Assembly (NCBI RefSeq): GCF_016406305.1
Contig: NZ_CP066369.1
Span: forward strand, 2,684,501 to 2,748,500
Direction: 5' to 3'
DNA from: Shewanella putrefaciens
GTDB taxonomy: Bacteria > Pseudomonadota > Gammaproteobacteria > Enterobacterales > Shewanellaceae
Length of the DNA: 64,000 bases
The position numbers and the translations under genes were made by a program. Below are positions 1-9,812 of the stretch, one piece after another; within the stretch, counting starts at the first letter, position 1, and each line of letters begins with the position of its first letter. The notes beneath the pieces are model-generated. The model saw only the letters and a program-made list of their open reading frames with translations, ran no database searches and was not told the DNA's origin.

Positions 1-1807
1 GGGGAGCGCGGATCAACAGCCGTTTGATATCGCCCGAATCCACCAATGGCATCAAGCGGTTTTCCACTTCATTCATATAGGATTCAATATATTCGTAACT
101 CGCGCCCTGTGGTCCATTGACCATCAAGAATAACGAGCCTCTGTCCTCCTGAGGGGCGAATTCCTGTGGCACTTTTTGGGCTAAAAATACACTGCTCCCT
201 AAGGCGCACAATACCAGAATCGACATCAACATTGGCCTTGCCATCGCCCTTTCCAGCGCGCTTTGGTAGCCATTGGACACTCGAGTCATAATGCCATCGA
301 CCTTACGTACCAACCATGAGTCCTGCTCGGCGGGTTTCAGTAATTTCGAACACATCATAGGGCTCAAGGTTAGGGCCACAATGCTGGAGAAAATCACCGC
401 GGCGCTCATAGTCACGGCAAACTCTTTAAACAGCTTACCTAAGTCGCCCTCAAGGAAAGTGATCGGCATAAATACCGCCACCAGCACTAAGGTCGTAGCG
501 ATAACAGCAAAGGCCACTTCACGGGCACCGAGAAACGCCGCTTTAAGGGGCGAATCCCCCTCTTCAATACGGCGGTGAATATTTTCTAGCATCACAATCG
601 CATCGTCCACCACCATACCGATGGCAAGGATCATCGCTAGCAAAGTCAATAGGTTAATAGTGTAACCAAGGGCATAGAGCACGATAAAAGTACCGAGCAA
701 GGACACAGGTACAGTAATCGCAGGGATCAACATGGCACGCACACTGCCAAGGAAGAGGTAAATCACGATAATCACGAGGATCATGGCCGTGAACAGAGTT
801 TGATACACTTCCTTGATTGAGGCTTCGATAAACACTGAACTGTCATAGCTGCGTTTAATCGACATGCCAGCGGGTAAGGTTGGGTTGATTTTATCGACTA
901 AGGCATTGACCGCACGTGCGACTTCTAAAGTGTTAGCGGTCGATTGCTTCGATACCCCAAGGCCTATCATGGCCTCTTTGTTACCGCGGAACATGATGCG
1001 CTCTTCTTCAGAGCCAATTTCCACTTTGGCCACATCGCCCAATTTCACTAAGTAACCGTCTTCCCCTTGGGCAATCACCAGATTAGCGAAATCCTCCGCG
1101 GTGCGATAACCGCGCTCTAAGCGCACGGTAAAATGGCGCTCCTTAGACTCTATCGACCCTGCGGGTAATTCGACGTTTTCCGCCCTGAGCGAAGCTTCCA
1201 CATCCGCCACAGTTAAACTGCGCGAGGCTAAGGCTTGCCTGTCGAGCCAAACCCGCATCGCATAAACCTTGCCACCGCCGATACGGATCATCGACACGCC
1301 ATCGACAACTGACAGGCGATCAGCTAAATAACGGCGGGTGTAGTCGGTGAGCTCAAGGGTCGTCATCTGATCAGACACTAGGTTGAGCCACATGATCACT
1401 TCATCGCCACCATTGGCCTTCTGCACTTCTGGGGGATCGGCTTCCTCCGGCAGATTGTCTAATAGTCCTGAAATTCGGTCACGAACATCGTTGGCCGCAT
1501 CTTCAATATTACGACTGATATCAAACTCTAAGGTCACCTGTGAGCGACCATCGCTACTCGATGAACTCACATGACGAATACCTTCGACGCCACTGATCCT
1601 GTCTTCAATCAACTGGGTAATGCGGCTCTCTACTACCGCAGCGCTGGCGCCGCGGTAGTTAGTTTCAATCGATACAATCGGTGGATCGATATTGGGATAT
1701 TCCCGCAGGGGCAATTTATCAAACGCGACTAAACCAAAGGCCACCAGCAGCATGCTGATAACAGAGGCGAAAACCGGGCGCTTAACTGAAAGATCTGTCA
1801 GGATCAT
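1..1807 (-). CDS. RND efflux pump inner-membrane permease (partial, 3' part outside window)
   Basis: Inner-membrane proton-driven transporter of the AcrB/HAE-1 group, which pairs with a periplasmic adaptor to export drugs or other amphiphiles. About 602 N-terminal residues are visible; full family members have a little over 1000. The start is typical (MILTDLSVKRPVFA, then a first membrane helix), followed by the porter-domain signature around PLREYPNIDPP and the TM4 stretch near MVVDDAIVMLENIHRR, whose paired Asp residues carry the proton relay in this family. The ATG overlaps the adaptor stop codon as ATGA, so the two are translationally coupled. The substrate cannot be told from sequence. 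No outer-membrane channel gene is visible. Confidence 0.93.
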   Translation of the reverse strand, partial: MILTDLSVKRPVFASVISMLLVAFGLVAFDKLPLREYPNIDPPIVSIETNYRGASAAVVESRITQLIEDRISGVEGIRHVSSSSSDGRSQVTLEFDISRNIEDAANDVRDRISGLLDNLPEEADPPEVQKANGGDEVIMWLNLVSDQMTTLELTDYTRRYLADRLSVVDGVSMIRIGGGKVYAMRVWLDRQALASRSLTVADVEASLRAENVELPAGSIESKERHFTVRLERGYRTAEDFANLVIAQGEDGYLVKLGDVAKVEIGSEEERIMFRGNKEAMIGLGVSKQSTANTLEVARAVNALVDKINPTLPAGMSIKRSYDSSVFIEASIKEVYQTLFTAMILVIIVIYLFLGSVRAMLIPAITVPVSLLGTFIVLYALGYTINLLTLLAMILAIGMVVDDAIVMLENIHRRIEEGDSPLKAAFLGAREVAFAVIATTLVLVAVFMPITFLEGDLGKLFKEFAVTMSAAVIFSSIVALTLSPMMCSKLLKPAEQDSWLVRKVDGIMTRVSNGYQSALERAMARPMLMSILVLCALGSSVFLAQKVPQEFAPQEDRGSLFLMVNGPQGASYEYIESYMNEVENRLMPLVDSGDIKRLLIRAP

Positions 1808-2886
1808 ACACTTGGCTCCGCATTGGCATCGGAAAGATAGCTAAACTTTTCAGCCAATTCGGTCTTGACCACATCACCTGGGTGCACTTTAAGTAGGCCG
1901 CGGATCACCACGTTTTCGCCAATGTCTATCCCCTCGAGGATTTCCACCCAACCGCGGGTACGAATGCCGATGGTGACCTGCTTACGTTCAACCACATTGT
2001 CTTTATTCACGCTGTAGACAAAATGATTATTCTGCAGAGGGATAATCGCCGACTCAGGCAGCATCAAGGCTTCACGGCTACGTTTAATGAGCTTAACCTT
2101 CATCAGCATGCCGGGGAGTAAACGCAGTTCCGGATTGGGAATTTCGGCGCGCACTATCACGGCACGGGTCGTTGGGTTGACGCGACTGTCAATGGAAGTC
2201 ACCACACCCTTAAAGGTAAAATCTGGAAATGCCACAGCTTTAGCTTCAACCAATTTGCCGGGAAGCAGATCTTGAATAAAACGCTCAGGAACCGAAAAAT
2301 CCAGTTTAATCGTAGAGATATCATCGAGCGTGGTAATTTCAGTACCTGGGGTGACTAAGCTACCCACACTCACTTGGCGTAATCCTAACCGGCCATTAAA
2401 AGGCGCTAAAATGCTGCGATCATTAAGGGATGATTGCGCCTGTTCAAGCTCAGCGCGAGTTGTGTCGATCAAGGTTTGCAGGCGATCGCGCTCTAATTCC
2501 GCCACAGTGCGGCTGGTGACGAGTGAGCTTATCCGGTTGAATTCCCGTTGATTATCACTCAACTTCACTTGGGCGACTTTCACCTGGGCAATTTGCTCGG
2601 CATTTTGCAGTTGTACCAATAAGTCCCCTTTTTTGACTATATCGCCGTCATCAAATTTCAATGAGATCACCACATCGGTAACCTTAGGCGTAATAGTCAC
2701 TGACTCATAGGCCTTGTTCGTGCCTATGGCTTCAACCTCATCGCGTACGGGTGCCATTGCTGCGGTAGCAATCACCACATTAGGCACAAGTTTGGCTTGG
2801 GCCTTAACTTTCCCTTGGGGCTGCATGGCTTGATATCCAAACCACGCCGACGCCAAAATGGCAATTATTATAATAATTTTTTTCAT
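1804..2886 (-). CDS. RND efflux periplasmic adaptor (membrane fusion protein)
   Basis: Periplasmic adaptor (HlyD/AcrA family, 360 aa) bridging the downstream RND permease to an outer-membrane channel. An N-terminal hydrophobic segment (residues 3-20) exports or anchors it; no lipobox Cys follows, so it is probably not a lipoprotein. A lipoyl-like half-motif near residues 70-95 (DGDIVKKGDLLVQL), a coiled-coil hairpin (about 95-155), the second lipoyl half (APFNGRLGLRQVSVG) and beta-barrel segments follow in the usual order. First gene of a two-gene operon with ATGA overlap to the permease. No regulator gene lies next to it in the window. Confidence 0.93.
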   Translation of the reverse strand: MKKIIIIIAILASAWFGYQAMQPQGKVKAQAKLVPNVVIATAAMAPVRDEVEAIGTNKAYESVTITPKVTDVVISLKFDDGDIVKKGDLLVQLQNAEQIAQVKVAQVKLSDNQREFNRISSLVTSRTVAELERDRLQTLIDTTRAELEQAQSSLNDRSILAPFNGRLGLRQVSVGSLVTPGTEITTLDDISTIKLDFSVPERFIQDLLPGKLVEAKAVAFPDFTFKGVVTSIDSRVNPTTRAVIVRAEIPNPELRLLPGMLMKVKLIKRSREALMLPESAIIPLQNNHFVYSVNKDNVVERKQVTIGIRTRGWVEILEGIDIGENVVIRGLLKVHPGDVVKTELAEKFSYLSDANAEPSV

Positions 2887-3245
2887 CTGACTTCCAAATG
2901 ATGAAGACTCGCATTAGTGACGGCTAGTTTACCCACTCGTATCATCACATCAATACGTTTTACTTTTTCTTACAAATTACGACAATAGTGCAAAAAATGT
3001 GTAAATCTTTATCTTTAGCACTAAAAATAAGATATGGCATTTGAATACTGCACAATCACGGGATGGGGTAGTGATTAACGCTAGTTATATTAAAATGACC
3101 TCATGTTAAAACTAAAGCCACTTAAAAAGTACTGGTATAAAAAGTGAAAAAATGAAAGCGGTGAGCGTTTAGATAAACACCATATTATGGGTCAACGGCC
3201 AATAAAAAAGGGCGATAATCGCCCTTTTTTATTCTTGAGATAGGA
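2887..3245. other. Intergenic region between efflux operon and bamC
   Basis: An AT-rich stretch of 359 bases carrying the upstream region of the leftward efflux operon and, at its right end, the bamC terminator. I see no convincing ORF and no clear promoter hexamers or operator palindrome. Confidence 0.5.
3204..3231 (-). terminator. Rho-independent terminator after bamC
   Basis: Stem AAAGGGCGA / TCGCCCTTT with a 3-nt loop and a T-run on either strand. It lies 15 bases past the bamC stop, so it ends the leftward dapA-bamC transcript. Confidence 0.85.
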
Positions 3246-4343
3246 TTAACGTAACTTACGTTCTTCCTTCATCAGGTTCGACAAGGATTGATACACACTC
3301 GTAATCACATCATTATCGAGAGGCTGATCCTCGGCGTCTCGTATAAAAAGCTTAGTCTCTTCAGGCGTATCACCGTCTTGGAGCAGCAAACGGTAGCTAC
3401 CCTCTTTTAGGGATAATTTCTCGTCACTCCAGAGCGAGCTCCAGAAGCCTGAGTTATCAGAAAACTTGATGAAGTATAATCCCTTAGCGCTATCCATATC
3501 GGAAATTTCAAAGCCCATTTCCGGCAGTACAATGCGCAAACGATCCCATACTTGCTTGTAAGGAGCCTTGGCCGACCAATAAGCAGCGCCGTCTTCGGGT
3601 GTGACTAAATCGACGTTAATACCTAAGGTTTGCTTCAAACGGTTAGCTTGGATCACTTGCTCACGCTTGATACTCATATAGGCAATGGCACTGTTGAGCA
3701 TATCGATAGTGTATCGCTGCTTATCTTCACCGCTTAACAGTACTTCTTGCTCTTTATCATCATAAAACTCTTCATGTTCCACTAAGTGGATCACGATATT
3801 AGCTGTACGACCATGGGGGCGGGTTTCTACATCGAAACGGTAACGTTGGCGCAGCAGGTAAACCTTGTCTGAACCCCACATGCTCGATTCGATCACTTCC
3901 CGGCTTTCAATCCAGTCGGTTTCGATACTGCCCTTATCAAAATTGCGGTTACGCACAGGAATAGACTGCTTCGCAAGGAAACCATCAATCGTCGTGAAGA
4001 TTTCTTGCTTTAACTCCACACTGTTGTCGATAGATTCGACCACAATCTTGATGTTATCGCTGCCCTCTTCCACATGGGTTCCTTCTGCCATTGGCAGAAC
4101 CTGCAGTGGCGGACGTATGTCCAGATTTTTACCCACAAGTGTAGGATTGGCTTTAGGGCCAATGGACGGCACTTCATATTCTTTATTGTAAGGTGGCGTT
4201 TTTAATCCCGCGGGGATCGTTAGCCTAGGCACTTGCTCGGCCTGCACATAGTCTTCACCGCCGTTGGCTTGGCGACGCTCGAGTGGCGAGCTACAGGCTG
4301 CAACGGCAGCGACTAAGAACAGTGGGGTGACTTTCTTTAGCAT
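3246..4343 (-). CDS. bamC: Outer membrane assembly lipoprotein BamC
   Basis: Lipoprotein subunit of the BAM complex, which inserts beta-barrel proteins into the outer membrane. 365 aa with a signal peptide ending in a lipobox (AAVAAC, Cys17 lipidated) and a +2 Ser, compatible with outer-membrane sorting. An unstructured N-terminal stretch is followed by the two helix-grip BamC domains of the family. It starts three bases after the dapA stop, and its ribosome site (AGAGG) lies inside dapA, so the genes are co-transcribed. The dapA-bamC pair is also found in E. coli, where the gene was called nlpB/dapX. Confidence 0.95.
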   Translation of the reverse strand: MLKKVTPLFLVAAVAACSSPLERRQANGGEDYVQAEQVPRLTIPAGLKTPPYNKEYEVPSIGPKANPTLVGKNLDIRPPLQVLPMAEGTHVEEGSDNIKIVVESIDNSVELKQEIFTTIDGFLAKQSIPVRNRNFDKGSIETDWIESREVIESSMWGSDKVYLLRQRYRFDVETRPHGRTANIVIHLVEHEEFYDDKEQEVLLSGEDKQRYTIDMLNSAIAYMSIKREQVIQANRLKQTLGINVDLVTPEDGAAYWSAKAPYKQVWDRLRIVLPEMGFEISDMDSAKGLYFIKFSDNSGFWSSLWSDEKLSLKEGSYRLLLQDGDTPEETKLFIRDAEDQPLDNDVITSVYQSLSNLMKEERKLR

Positions 4344-4346
4344 TAA

Positions 4347-5231
4347 TTATTTAACCTCTATCTGGGCACGAGTCATTGCATCTATCAACAGACCATGACA
4401 TTGCTCAGAAAGTTCAGTCAAAGGTAAACGAATATGGCCACATTTAATCAGCCCCATACGGTGGGCAGCCCACTTCACAGGGATGGGATTGGCTTCACAA
4501 AACAGTGTGCTATAGAGACCACGCAGTGGCTCATCAATACTTGCCGCTAATTCGGCATTGCCAGCAAGCGCGGCGTCGCACATGGCTTTAAAAGCTTTTG
4601 GCACTATGTTGTTGGCAACCGAAATTACGCCATTACCGCCAAGGAGTAAAAACTCCCGCGCCGTTGCGTCATCGCCGCTGTACAACATAAAGTCATTACC
4701 GCAAAGCTCACGCAAACGCTGCACGCGTGAGACATCACCCGTGGCTTCTTTCACACCAATAATATTGCTGACGCCAACGAGTTCAGCCACGGTTTCAGGC
4801 TTCATATCGACGGCAGTGCGGCCAGGGACGTTATAGAGAATCTGTGGGATATCAGTGCTTGCCGCCACCGCTTTATAGTGTGCGACTAAGCCCTTGGGTG
4901 TCGGCTTATTATAGTAAGGCGTTACGCCTAACATGGCGGCAACACCCACCTTAGAGAGGGACTTGGTGAGTTCGACGGCTTCAGATGTCGCATTGGCGCC
5001 ATTACCACCAATAACGGGAATACGGCCCGCAGCAAACTTCACCGTTTGCGCGACCACAGTCACATGCTCATTCATTGGCAGAGTCGCAGACTCGCCAGTC
5101 GTGCCCACGGCCACAATGGCATCTGTGCCTTGGTCTATATGGAATTCGACTAATCTTTCAAGACTTGCAAAATCTACTGAGCCATCACTGTTCATAGGCG
5201 TGATTAAGGCTACGATGCTTCCGTTTATCAT
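4347..5231 (-). CDS. dapA: 4-hydroxy-tetrahydrodipicolinate synthase
   Basis: Condenses pyruvate with aspartate semialdehyde, the first committed step of the diaminopimelate/lysine branch supplying peptidoglycan and protein. The 294-aa TIM barrel is standard length. Visible active-site elements are the TTGES loop (residues 44-48), Tyr in LYNVPGRT (about 133), and the Schiff-base Lys in GVKEATGD (about 161). First gene of the dapA-bamC operon and divergent from gcvR, as in E. coli. I see no lysine riboswitch in the 172-base upstream region. Confidence 0.98.
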   Translation of the reverse strand: MINGSIVALITPMNSDGSVDFASLERLVEFHIDQGTDAIVAVGTTGESATLPMNEHVTVVAQTVKFAAGRIPVIGGNGANATSEAVELTKSLSKVGVAAMLGVTPYYNKPTPKGLVAHYKAVAASTDIPQILYNVPGRTAVDMKPETVAELVGVSNIIGVKEATGDVSRVQRLRELCGNDFMLYSGDDATAREFLLLGGNGVISVANNIVPKAFKAMCDAALAGNAELAASIDEPLRGLYSTLFCEANPIPVKWAAHRMGLIKCGHIRLPLTELSEQCHGLLIDAMTRAQIEVK

Positions 5232-5403
5232 CTGACTTTCCCCAAGATTTCAGGATTCGCTATGGTACTGATGCCAACCACTAATGACAAGCATTAACGG
5301 GGCTCTCAAATTGATTTAGTTATGGTAGCATTACATCCCGCACAAAAACTCGGCATTAACCCTGAGTTTTCGCTCCATGATATCGAAAAAGTGAGGAAAA
5401 TTC

Positions 5404-5952
5404 ATGACCAATTTCCTGGTCGTCACCGCAATGGGCTTAGACCGCCCTGGACTCGTAAGTAAACTCGCACGGCTTGCCAGTGACTGTGACTGCGATATCG
5501 TCGACAGTCGTATGGCATTATTTGGTAACGAATTTACCCTAATCATGATGTTGTCGGGTTCGTGGGCATCCATAACGAAAATTGAAAGCATGCTCCCGAG
5601 TCTCAGTGTTGAACTAGAACTGATGACTGTGATGAAGCGTACCTCTAAGCACACCCCGCAAAATTATATTTCGCGCCTCGAAGTTCGCTTCACGGGCAAA
5701 GATCAGCGCGGCACCATGAAACGCATTACCCAGTTTCTCGCGGATCGCTCATTAGATTTAGCGGCGGTACGCTCCTATTCAGAAGAACTGCCGGATGGTG
5801 AGCAGACACAAAATGTATCGCTAACTATTAATATTCCTGAAAAAGTTGAACTAGAAAAACTCGAGCAGAGTATCTATCAACTCTCCCAAGAAATGGCGTT
5901 AGATTGCACCATTAAACGCATGCAAGGGACCACGGCAAGCGATAGAGGATAA
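5404..5952 (+). CDS. gcvR: Glycine cleavage system regulator GcvR (two ACT domains)
   Basis: Cytoplasmic ACT-domain regulator of 182 aa. In E. coli GcvR senses glycine and binds the activator GcvA to repress the glycine cleavage operon. Two ACT modules are visible, one at the N-terminus (VVTAMGLDRPGLVSKLARL) and one from about residue 90 (VRFTGKDQRGTMKRITQFL). No DNA-binding domain is present, as expected for a protein that acts through a partner. It is divergent from dapA and followed after 3 bases by bcp, matching the E. coli order. A role in Shewanella glycine metabolism is inferred from family. Confidence 0.9.
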   Translation: MTNFLVVTAMGLDRPGLVSKLARLASDCDCDIVDSRMALFGNEFTLIMMLSGSWASITKIESMLPSLSVELELMTVMKRTSKHTPQNYISRLEVRFTGKDQRGTMKRITQFLADRSLDLAAVRSYSEELPDGEQTQNVSLTINIPEKVELEKLEQSIYQLSQEMALDCTIKRMQGTTASDRG

Positions 5953-5955
5953 TCG

Positions 5956-6426
5956 ATGAACAGACTAACAGTTGGCGCTAAGGCGCCCCAATTTACCTTA
6001 CAAGATCAACAGGGTAACCCTGTTTCACTGCAGGAATGTTTAAAAAAAGGCCCCGTTTTAGTGTATTTTTACCCTAAGGCCTCAACCCCGGGCTGCACAG
6101 TGCAAGCCTGTGGCCTGCGCGACACTAAAGCCGAATTAGATAACCACAAAGTCACAGTACTTGGCATTAGCCCTGATCCGGTCGCAAAACTGGCTAAGTT
6201 TGCTGAAAAACAATCACTTAACTTTACCTTGCTGAGCGATGAAGACCACAGTGTCGCCGACGCCTTTGGCGTATGGGGTGAAAAAAAGTTTATGGGTAAA
6301 ATCTACGATGGGATCCATAGAATCAGCTTCCTTATCAATACCGACGGCACTATCGCCCATGTGTTTGATAAGTTTAAGACGACGGATCACCATCAAGTCG
6401 TGCTCGCACAGCTTGCGGCTGAATAA
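5956..6426 (+). CDS. bcp: Thioredoxin-dependent thiol peroxidase (Bcp/PrxQ)
   Basis: Cytoplasmic peroxiredoxin of 156 aa that reduces H2O2 and organic hydroperoxides with electrons from thioredoxin. The motif PGCTVQAC gives the peroxidatic Cys and a resolving Cys five residues later, typical of the atypical two-Cys Bcp class; the preceding FYPKASTPG loop holds the conserved Thr and Pro. It follows gcvR by 3 bases and is closed by a strong terminator, so the two form an operon. Confidence 0.96.
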   Translation: MNRLTVGAKAPQFTLQDQQGNPVSLQECLKKGPVLVYFYPKASTPGCTVQACGLRDTKAELDNHKVTVLGISPDPVAKLAKFAEKQSLNFTLLSDEDHSVADAFGVWGEKKFMGKIYDGIHRISFLINTDGTIAHVFDKFKTTDHHQVVLAQLAAE

Positions 6427-6445
6427 ATAATCGGCAATCGATAAC

Positions 6446-6474
6446 AAAAAGGTCCTGAAATCAGGACCTTTTTC
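6446..6474 (+). terminator. Rho-independent terminator after bcp
   Basis: Perfect stem AAAGGTCCTGA / TCAGGACCTTT with a very short loop and a T-run, 20 bases past the bcp stop. Confidence 0.9.
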
Positions 6475-6555
6475 ATGAAAAATTTTCACTTTGCACTCAC
6501 TAAACGACTAAACGCAGCTCACTAAGCCGACGTGTCATCCCATAACTGCGCTAGC

Positions 6556-7173
6556 TTAACCTGCCACATAGGGCCAAATAATCGCCGCGGCAATGCTCCA
6601 CATGGTTAACCAAATAAAACGGTCGAGATAACGCCAGGCCGCCGGGCGACTAAATATCGGCGCTAACAAACGCGCACCAAAACTTAGACCGAAAAACCAG
6701 ATAAACGATGCCAGCACGGCACCCGCACCAAACCAAGGGCGGTGCATATCATCAAACTGAGTGCTAATACTCCCCAGCAACACCACAGTATCGAGATACA
6801 AATGCGGGTTCAGTAAACTGATCCCAAGCGTAGTGAGAATCGCGGTTCGCAAAGTATCGGCATTTTGCGTTTGATCCATTTCCATGCCTTTTGCCACAAA
6901 GGATGCCTTCAGTGCATTGGCACCGTACCAGAGTAAAAAAGCGGCGCCGCCAAAACTCGCCACGTGCTTAATGGTAGGAAAGGCTTCAATAATATGCCCA
7001 AGCCCAGCCACCCCTGCGGTGATCATCAACGCATCGATAACCGAGCACAGCAGAGCAATAGGTAAAGGATATGAGCGCTTGATACCTTGCTTGAGTACAA
7101 AGGCATTTTGCGCGCCCACAGCAATAATCAAACTGCCACCAATGCCCATCCCCTGTATAAATGCCGCTTGCAT
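6556..7173 (-). CDS. argO: LysE/ArgO-family amino-acid exporter
   Basis: Inner-membrane exporter of basic amino acids (arginine, possibly lysine), 205 aa with about six hydrophobic segments. The N-terminal block MGIGGSLIIAVGAQNAFVLKQG is diagnostic of LysE/ArgO. I take the ATG at 7173 rather than the GTG two codons upstream because a good ribosome site (GAGGTGG) precedes it. It is divergent from an ArgP-type regulator across about 125 bases, as expected if ArgP activates it; E. coli argO is an ArgP target. Substrate is inferred from family and neighbour. Confidence 0.88.
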   Translation of the reverse strand: MQAAFIQGMGIGGSLIIAVGAQNAFVLKQGIKRSYPLPIALLCSVIDALMITAGVAGLGHIIEAFPTIKHVASFGGAAFLLWYGANALKASFVAKGMEMDQTQNADTLRTAILTTLGISLLNPHLYLDTVVLLGSISTQFDDMHRPWFGAGAVLASFIWFFGLSFGARLLAPIFSRPAAWRYLDRFIWLTMWSIAAAIIWPYVAG

Positions 7174-7298
7174 AACCACCTCACCTGTTCAAAGAAGGCG
7201 CTAGCATAATCAAAACAACAAAATTAATATAACTAATGTTTTTTATGTATCATAAGTAAAATTAATAATCATCAAAACACGCCAATATAAGGATGACT

Positions 7299-8219
7299 AT
7301 GCTGGAATACGCTAATCTCAAAGCCCTCGCCGTGGTCGTTTCAGAAGGTGGTTTCGACCGCGCCGCCAAAGTGCTGCACATTACCCAATCGGCGGTTTCA
7401 CAGCGCATTCGCCAGCTCGAAGAAAAAGTCGGTCAATCGCTGCTTATCCGCTCCAACCCTGTGGTCGCAACGCCCACGGGTAAACGCCTTTTACGCCACT
7501 ACTCGCAGGTACAATTACTAGAAAGCGAATTAAGATCTGAATTAGATGCCGACGATCCCAACCATCCAACGACAGTGCGCATTGCCGTGAATGCCGACAG
7601 TCTTGCCACTTGGTTTTTGCCCGCCATTGCGGGCATGTTCAGTCGCCATGCCTGGCTATTGGAATTGATCGTCGATGATGAGTCCTATACCCATCACTTG
7701 CTGAAAAATGGTGAAGCCGTCGGCTGCGTGACCACCACGGCCAATCCAATGGCCGGATGTAGCAGTGAGTTTCTAGGGACGATGGAATATTTAGCGGTTG
7801 CCACTCCTGAATTTGCGACGCGCTATTTTGAATGGACAAAAGCCAGCGACAATTCCAGTGCACAAATTACCCAAGCTCAGCTCACTAAAGCCCCGGCCGT
7901 AGTGTTTTCGACCAAAGATAAAATGCATGAAAAATACCTTGCCCAGTATTTTCAAATGCTGCCAGGCCAATGGTGGCAGCACAGCATTCCATCATCGGAG
8001 AGTTTTTTAGAGGCCATAAACTTAAGTCTTGGTTATGGTTTAGTGGGTCACTTACAGGCCAAACCATTAATCGATAAAGGAATTCTTATCGAATTAACCC
8101 CGCAGCAGCGGATGCACGTGCCGCTTTATTGGCAACATTGGAATATCAAAGCTAAACAGACAACCTTAGTTTACCGCGCCCTTGCCGCCACGGCGCAGCA
8201 CCATTTACTGCAAAACTAG
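7299..8219 (+). CDS. argP: LysR-family regulator ArgP
   Basis: Transcription regulator of 306 aa, cytoplasmic. N-terminal LysR winged helix (residues 1-60; helix-turn-helix around VLHITQSAVSQRIRQLEEKVGQ) is nearly identical in pattern to E. coli ArgP/IciA; the remainder is the effector-binding domain that senses lysine or arginine in E. coli. ATG 7299 is preferred over ATG 7293 because AAGGA sits 5 bases before it. Divergent from argO, which it probably activates. A terminator follows. Confidence 0.9.
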   Translation: MLEYANLKALAVVVSEGGFDRAAKVLHITQSAVSQRIRQLEEKVGQSLLIRSNPVVATPTGKRLLRHYSQVQLLESELRSELDADDPNHPTTVRIAVNADSLATWFLPAIAGMFSRHAWLLELIVDDESYTHHLLKNGEAVGCVTTTANPMAGCSSEFLGTMEYLAVATPEFATRYFEWTKASDNSSAQITQAQLTKAPAVVFSTKDKMHEKYLAQYFQMLPGQWWQHSIPSSESFLEAINLSLGYGLVGHLQAKPLIDKGILIELTPQQRMHVPLYWQHWNIKAKQTTLVYRALAATAQHHLLQN

Positions 8220-8242
8220 CCATTGAGCCTCGGAGATAAAAC

Positions 8243-8271
8243 AAAAAACTGCGCACTTTGGCGCAGTTTTT
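8243..8271 (+). terminator. Rho-independent terminator after argP
   Basis: Stem AAAACTGCGC / GCGCAGTTTT with a short loop, A-run before and T-run after. It lies between the convergent argP and perM-like genes and may serve both. Confidence 0.88.
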
Positions 8272-8296
8272 AGATTGATATGACATCTCTACCGGC

Positions 8297-9379
8297 TTAG
8301 CTTTCCAGCGAAGGGAGCGGCTGTTCAATTTCCGTTTTCGGCCAGGCATTAATCACAGCCTTAACTAAGGATGCCAAGGGGATAGCAAAGAACACTCCCC
8401 ATACGCCCCACAATCCACCAAAAACCAACACAGCAGCGATAATAATCACAGGGTGCAAGTCCACCGCATCGGAAAATAAAATCGGCACGAGCAAATTACC
8501 ATCTAATGCCTGAATAATGCCGTAACCTAACATCAGATAGCCAAACTCAGCGCTAAATCCCCATTGGAAAAACGCTACTAAGGTAATTGGCAGAGTCACT
8601 AAGGTGGCACCCACATAGGGAATAAGTACCGATAAGCCAGTGAGCACCCCGAGCAAAGCCGCATAACTGAGCCCCATCACGGCGAACAAGACATAACTCG
8701 CTATGCCTACAATGACGATTTCAATTACTTTGCCACGAATATAGTTAAATATCTGTTGGTGCATCTCGAACCACACCTTACGGGCTAGCTGCCGATTGGT
8801 GGGGAAAAATCGCTTACTGCCATTAATCAGTTGATCTTTATCCTTTAAAAAAAAGAACACCAACAGAGGCACCAAAATCGCGTACACCATCAATACCAGC
8901 AGCGAGGCGGAATAACCTATAAGTTGTTTCGCGATATCAATGACATGCTGAGTATCCAATAGCTTTTTAAGCTCTGCCACCATCACATTGAGCTGCTCTG
9001 GATTAATAAATTGTGGGTATTGATTAATCAACGCCTGCAGTGTTTGCAGCCCTTTATCTATCATGCTCGGTAAATCTGCCATTAGGCTCACGCCTTGACG
9101 CCAAATACTCGGGATCAAGCCAAAGGTCAGCAGCACCACAACCCCAAGAAAAAGCACTAACATTAGGGATGCCCCCGTCGTGCGATTAATGCCTAATTTG
9201 AGCATTTGTGCGACGGGCCACTCGAGTAAAAATGCCAACACTAACGCCACAAGCAAAGGGGCAAGCAATCCCCCCGCAAAATAAATGACTAAAGCCAAAC
9301 CCACCAAAATAGCCATTAAGGTGATTGCCTGTGGATCGCTAAACCGCTCTTGATACCAACGAGAGAAAAAAGTAAGCAT
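8297..9379 (-). CDS. AI-2E family transporter / PerM-type permease
   Basis: Inner-membrane protein of 360 aa with about eight hydrophobic segments, including an N-terminal pair near residues 20-80 and a C-terminal cluster from about 210. Features of the AI-2E (formerly UPF0118/PerM) family include the long amphipathic stretch 80-150 and the C-terminal block ALLGVLTGLSVLIPYVGA, then LDGNLLVPILFS. Family members include the AI-2 exporter TqsA and Na+/H+ antiporter-like proteins; the substrate here is unknown. It has the same orientation as the TusA-like gene 94 bases upstream. In E. coli perM lies near bepA, which fits the neighbours here. Confidence 0.85.
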   Translation of the reverse strand: MLTFFSRWYQERFSDPQAITLMAILVGLALVIYFAGGLLAPLLVALVLAFLLEWPVAQMLKLGINRTTGASLMLVLFLGVVVLLTFGLIPSIWRQGVSLMADLPSMIDKGLQTLQALINQYPQFINPEQLNVMVAELKKLLDTQHVIDIAKQLIGYSASLLVLMVYAILVPLLVFFFLKDKDQLINGSKRFFPTNRQLARKVWFEMHQQIFNYIRGKVIEIVIVGIASYVLFAVMGLSYAALLGVLTGLSVLIPYVGATLVTLPITLVAFFQWGFSAEFGYLMLGYGIIQALDGNLLVPILFSDAVDLHPVIIIAAVLVFGGLWGVWGVFFAIPLASLVKAVINAWPKTEIEQPLPSLES

Positions 9380-9473
9380 GGATTCGTTCCAATAATGATG
9401 GTTAGGCTTTCCCTATATGCAAGAAAGCGGTTTATTCAGAGATCATTAACGCTATATCATTGACTTAACACTG

Positions 9474-9698
9474 TCATAAATCAACTTTAGTGACCATTAA
9501 GGCTAGTTGGATCGCATCATCACACAGGACTTGGATATTGTGGCCCTGTTTTTTTAAAAAGAGGGGAACATCTCGCCTTGAACCTGAGTCAGAGAGTAAA
9601 ATATGTAAGGTTTCGCCCGAAGACATGGACTTCAATGCAAGCTTGACCCTGACCAAAGGGACAGGACAGCGAAATGGTGTTAAATCAATAAAAATCAT
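9474..9698 (-). CDS. TusA/SirA-like sulfur-carrier protein
   Basis: Small 74-aa cytoplasmic protein of the TusA (SirA-like, YedF) family. The family signature Cys-Pro-x-Pro is present near the N-terminus (CPVPLVRVK, Cys10), and the Cys would carry a persulfide in sulfur-relay reactions. It is shorter and more divergent than TusA proper, so its specific partner is unknown. Divergent from bepA; the next gene downstream on the same strand is the PerM-like permease. Confidence 0.8.
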   Translation of the reverse strand: MIFIDLTPFRCPVPLVRVKLALKSMSSGETLHILLSDSGSRRDVPLFLKKQGHNIQVLCDDAIQLALMVTKVDL

Positions 9699-9812
9699 AA
9701 TGAACTTGCTATGAACGAACTTGGGCTATTATCCTAAGTTGCCACTCAAACTACAAGCTAACTGCAGTGTCGCAGCCTTAGTTGAGATAATTAGAAGAAA
9801 TAAAGGATCCGC

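Noticed and set aside
5331-5654. Minus-strand open frame of 107 codons over gcvR start
   Set aside because: Antisense shadow of gcvR with no start site or homology.
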